Positions 13,395 to 16,205 of a DNA stretch of 16,205 bases are shown piece after piece. The notes below the pieces were generated by a model. That model made no database searches. It had not been told where the DNA came from and worked only from the letters and a program-made list of their open reading frames with translations. The position numbers were made by a program, and so were the translations under genes. The stretch's first letter is position 1; each line of letters opens with the position of its first letter. The stretch lies in the NCBI GenBank assembly GCA_025352845.1, contig JANXSC010000546.1, forward strand, positions 1 through 16,205, written 5' to 3'. This stretch comes from Opitutaceae bacterium (lineage in GTDB: Bacteria > Verrucomicrobiota > Verrucomicrobiia > Opitutales > Opitutaceae).

Positions 13395-13915
13395 CCCTGC
13401 GCCCCGCCACCCTCAAGGCCGTCGCCGAGCGCTCCGCCACGCTCGGGGAGTTCGGGCGGAATTTTCGCGACTGGCTCCACGAGCTGCGCCGGCACTCGGC
13501 GCGCCCGCGCATCACGGAGGCGATCCGCGATGAGCCGCCGTTGCTGGCGCGCACGTTTGCGGGCGGAGCGGTGGCGGACGCGTGGCTCGCCGCCTACGCG
13601 GAGCACGTGGCCGGCGCAGTCGGACACGCTGCGCCCGCCTGGGCCGGGCGGCCCGCGCGCGTGTCCCCCGATCCGTGGTTCGCCGACGACGGCGGCTCCG
13701 CGTCGCAGCGCATCCTGGCGCTGCGCGACACGCCCGCCGCCTTCAAGCGGCGCAACCTCTACACGGCCGCACCCGAGCTGCCGCTCGCACTGCGCGCCGG
13801 CCGTCCCGGCAAGAGCGCCGCGGAAAAACGGCAGGCCAACGCCGAGCGCCAGCGCCGCTTCCGCGCCCGTCGGCGCGAGGAATTGAAACGCTTCAAACGG
13901 CCGCGTTCCCGCTGA
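13391..13915 (+). CDS. Partner protein of the nucleotidyltransferase, unknown function
   Basis: A 174-residue, Arg/Ala-rich protein. AWLAAYAEHVAGAVGHAAPAW and a later DTPAAFKRRNLYTAAPELP resemble proteins I have seen beside DUF6036-type nucleotidyltransferases. The C-terminal 40 residues (KSAAEKRQANAERQRRFRAR) are highly basic, probably helical, and could bind nucleic acid. The ATGA overlap with the upstream gene and the typical pairing suggest a functional two-protein unit, possibly toxin-antitoxin. Which protein would be the antitoxin is not evident. It ends 25 bases before the convergent RCC1/Ig gene. Confidence 0.7.
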   Translation: MTLRPATLKAVAERSATLGEFGRNFRDWLHELRRHSARPRITEAIRDEPPLLARTFAGGAVADAWLAAYAEHVAGAVGHAAPAWAGRPARVSPDPWFADDGGSASQRILALRDTPAAFKRRNLYTAAPELPLALRAGRPGKSAAEKRQANAERQRRFRARRREELKRFKRPRSR

Positions 13916-13940
13916 ACCCGCCGTGCGCCAGATTCACGCC

Positions 13941-16085
13941 TTACGGCAGCTCGTAGATTTCGACCAGCGCCTCGCCCGTGCCACCATCGGCACCCTTCAC
14001 TTGCGCGGAGTAGCTGCTGCCGGCGCTGAGCGTCGCGATCAGCGCGGCGTCCTTGCTGCCCGGCGCGAGGGGGAACGCCCCGACGCTCGCGAACGTCGGC
14101 ACCAGCGAGTTCTCCCAGTTGTCGTTCTCCACGATCTTCACGCCGCTGGCATCGTAAAGCTCGAGCTTCGGATCGACCAGGGTTCCCGGAACGTTGAACG
14201 GCACTCCGCCAATTGTCGGTCCCACCGCGCGGATCAGCACGCGCTTCGTGCCCGTGCCCGCGATATAGAAACCGGCGATCAAGATGTCAGCGCCCGTTCC
14301 CACGCGATTGCGCGCCGAAATGTTGACCAACCGCGCCACGTTGCCGCTGCCCGCGTCGTAGGTCTCCACCAACACGACACCCGGTCCGGTGCCACTGACG
14401 ACCGCGCTGTAGCCTCCGCTCAGATTTTGCAGCAACGCCGCATCCCGGCTGTTCGCCAGAAACGGAAATGCGCCGACGCTCGCAAACGTGCTCGCAAGCA
14501 CGGCGGGCCAGTTGTCGTTCTCGATGACCTTGGTGGAGTCCTTGTAGAGTTCCAACCGAGGGTCCGCCATCGCCGTGGCGAGTCCAAACTGCCCAAGCGC
14601 CGGCCCCGCCGCCCGCACGAGCACATCTTTCGCTCCGCCGCTGACGACGAAACCGACGATCACCGATTGCGCATTCGCCAATGGCGTGCGCACGGAGGCG
14701 TTCGCGAGCCGCGCGCTTTGAAGGACCGTTAGAATTGCTGCAGCCGAGGTCACGCTGCCGGCGTTGTTCGTTACGAGACAAGTGTAGTTTCCCGCATCCG
14801 AATCCAACGGCGACGCGATGGTGTAAGTGGCAATGGCGACACCGAGAATATTGATTCCGTTTTTCTGCCACTGGTAGGTTGGCGGTGGAATACCCGTCGC
14901 AGAAATCGAGAAACTGACTGTCCGACCCGCAAGCACTGTCAGGCTCGTCGGCTGAACACTGATAAACGGCGCCGGATTGATCGTGAGTAATACCGCGGCA
15001 CTCGTGACGGACCCAAGATAGTTCGATACGACGACGTCATAATTTCCATTAGCTCCCTGGACGACCGAATCGACGGAGTAGCTCGCAGAGGTTGCTCCGG
15101 CGATATTCACTCCATCTTTGCGCCATTGGTAACTCAAAGGTGTTCCAGTGCCAGGTCCAACGTTCACTGTGAACGTCACTTTTTCAGCAAGATATGCGAG
15201 TTTGGCTACCGGTTGCGTAACGATACTTGGCACTGCATCCCCAGCAGCGCTGCGCAGCACTACGGAGTGATCACCTCCGGCAGCGACACCCACGGCTTCA
15301 AACAGGCCTTCTGGCACCGCGGATTGTCCAGAGCCATTTCTTCCCCAAGCGATAACCTTTCCGTCAGCTTTCAGAGCAAGATTATGTGCACCTCTACTAG
15401 CCAAAGCCACGACGTTGCTCAATCCGACGGGAACTGTGCTTTGCCCCTCATCGTTAATACCCCACGCGACGGCTGTGCCATCGGACTTTAATGCCAACAT
15501 GTGGCCGCCAGAAGCTGCAATAGCCGAAACATTGCTCAAACCTGCTGGGACACGGGTCTGACCATAGTCATCGTTGCCCCATACAGCCACGGTCCCGTTC
15601 GCCCTTAAGGCAGCTGTGTGATTGCCGGCAGCGGCAATGGCAATAACCGCGCCTAAACCCGGAGGCACGTTGGTTTGACCGTCTCGATTGTAGCCAAACG
15701 CAACAACGGTGCCGTCCGCCTTGAGGACGACAGTATGCTGCCAACCTGCAGACAACGCGACAACGTCCTTTAGTCCGGCGGGAATATTGGTCTGACCGAA
15801 CCCGTTCTTACCCCATGCTGTGACGGAGCCATCAGCTTTCAACGCCAGCGCGTGGTCTCCTCCACCAGCAACACTCACAACATTGTTCAATCCCACGGGC
15901 ACGTCTATCTGGCCCCACAAGTTCTGGCCCCATGCGGCCACCGTGCCGTCGGCTTTTAATGCGATCGTGAAGTAATCTCCGGCGACGACCTGAGCGATTT
16001 TGATCAAACCAACCGGCACCCTAGTTTGACCGGGCGGGTTCAAGGATGAGGTCGAATGCCCCACCTGACGTATAATGAAAGCCAA
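13941..16085 (-). CDS. RCC1-repeat and Ig-like domain surface protein, 5' end doubtful
   Basis: A 714-residue protein, probably extracellular by its domains. Residues 20-280 are RCC1-like repeats of about 40 residues (ALKADGTVAAWGQN, GQTxVPxGL, VVALSAG), six complete ones plus half-repeats at both ends, suggesting a seven-bladed propeller. Two Ig-like domains follow (about 286-369 and 374-454, with YQWRKDGVNIAGATS and YQWQKNGINILG; YTCLVTNNAGS in the second). The C-terminal 250 residues are two copies of one beta-rich module (VLVRAAGPALGQFG / VLIRAVGPTIGG; then DPRLELY and ENDNW in both). The frame has no ATG and no signal peptide; the first start is TTG 16085 and the first half-repeat lacks its AWG strand. 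The gene may be 5'-truncated. Function: likely adhesion or ligand binding, inferred. Confidence 0.82.
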   Translation of the reverse strand: MAFIIRQVGHSTSSLNPPGQTRVPVGLIKIAQVVAGDYFTIALKADGTVAAWGQNLWGQIDVPVGLNNVVSVAGGGDHALALKADGSVTAWGKNGFGQTNIPAGLKDVVALSAGWQHTVVLKADGTVVAFGYNRDGQTNVPPGLGAVIAIAAAGNHTAALRANGTVAVWGNDDYGQTRVPAGLSNVSAIAASGGHMLALKSDGTAVAWGINDEGQSTVPVGLSNVVALASRGAHNLALKADGKVIAWGRNGSGQSAVPEGLFEAVGVAAGGDHSVVLRSAAGDAVPSIVTQPVAKLAYLAEKVTFTVNVGPGTGTPLSYQWRKDGVNIAGATSASYSVDSVVQGANGNYDVVVSNYLGSVTSAAVLLTINPAPFISVQPTSLTVLAGRTVSFSISATGIPPPTYQWQKNGINILGVAIATYTIASPLDSDAGNYTCLVTNNAGSVTSAAAILTVLQSARLANASVRTPLANAQSVIVGFVVSGGAKDVLVRAAGPALGQFGLATAMADPRLELYKDSTKVIENDNWPAVLASTFASVGAFPFLANSRDAALLQNLSGGYSAVVSGTGPGVVLVETYDAGSGNVARLVNISARNRVGTGADILIAGFYIAGTGTKRVLIRAVGPTIGGVPFNVPGTLVDPKLELYDASGVKIVENDNWENSLVPTFASVGAFPLAPGSKDAALIATLSAGSSYSAQVKGADGGTGEALVEIYELP

Positions 16086-16122
16086 GCTGAACCGGAACAG
16101 ACTAATACCAACGTCCGTTAGC

Positions 16123-16205
16123 TTATAGACTATAGGTTGGAGCGCCAGAGTTTACCTGATCGACGAGCCAGCCGTGGATCAGACCGGCGACTTTGGCCGG
16201 TTGGG
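16123..16205 (-). CDS. C-terminal fragment of an unidentified gene
   Basis: From the window edge an open frame runs 26 codons to TAA 16125-16123 and ends AKVAGLIHGWLVDQVNSG... The amphipathic pattern vaguely recalls the C-terminal end of flagellar FliF proteins, but this is far too short for a call. It could equally be chance. It lies 37 bases upstream of the RCC1/Ig frame on the same strand. Confidence 0.25.
   Translation of the reverse strand, partial: QPAKVAGLIHGWLVDQVNSGAPTYSL

Noticed and set aside
1..16205. CRISPR arrays, tRNA or rRNA genes
   Set aside because: No regularly spaced direct repeats and no cloverleaf or rRNA-like stretches were seen on either strand by eye.

Overview
The window is GC-rich bacterial DNA. 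It most likely comes from a Verrucomicrobiota genome close to Opitutaceae. That is an inference from a large TonB-dependent receptor relic of a type common there, an RCC1-repeat/Ig-like surface protein, metX-metW adjacency, and several hairpin-type intergenic repeats. No marker gene proves the taxonomy.

Layout. Bases 1-1750 (minus strand) hold a phospholipid/membrane group: a YjdF-family (DUF2238) membrane protein, phosphatidylserine synthase (pssA), and the start of a lipoprotein gene. Bases 1828-1964 are a run of hairpin repeats. Bases 1970-3286 are a broken TonB-dependent receptor gene with a frameshift, nonsense codons and a large internal deletion. Bases 3406-7439 are a complete 4034-bp transposon with perfect 20-bp terminal inverted repeats and perfect 8-bp target duplications (GCCCAATC). 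Bases 7508-10269 are the conserved rpmH-rnpA-yidD-yidC block. Bases 10431-12411 are metX and metW (methionine synthesis). Bases 12450-13915 hold a frameshifted rhodanese and a two-gene nucleotidyltransferase pair. Bases 13941-16085 (minus strand) encode an RCC1-propeller/Ig-like protein, followed at the window edge by the end of an unidentified gene.

The main discovery is the transposon. Its IS1-like single-ORF DDE transposase sits in the middle, and cargo genes lie on both sides inside one pair of ends. The left cargo is a tightly coupled three-gene operon: a small putative toxin, an XRE-type helix-turn-helix antitoxin with a long C-terminal tail, and a SecB-like chaperone. This is the layout of a toxin-antitoxin-chaperone (TAC) system. 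A perfect palindrome lies in front of the operon as a candidate operator. The right cargo is a P63C-domain protein, convergent with an unrecognised basic protein that is translationally coupled to a 40-residue lysine-rich protein. The TAC could make the element addictive to its host; the role of the P63C side is unknown.

The transposon landed between the receptor relic and rpmH, 68 bp before the rpmH start codon. It left the rpmH-yidC genes intact but may affect their transcription.
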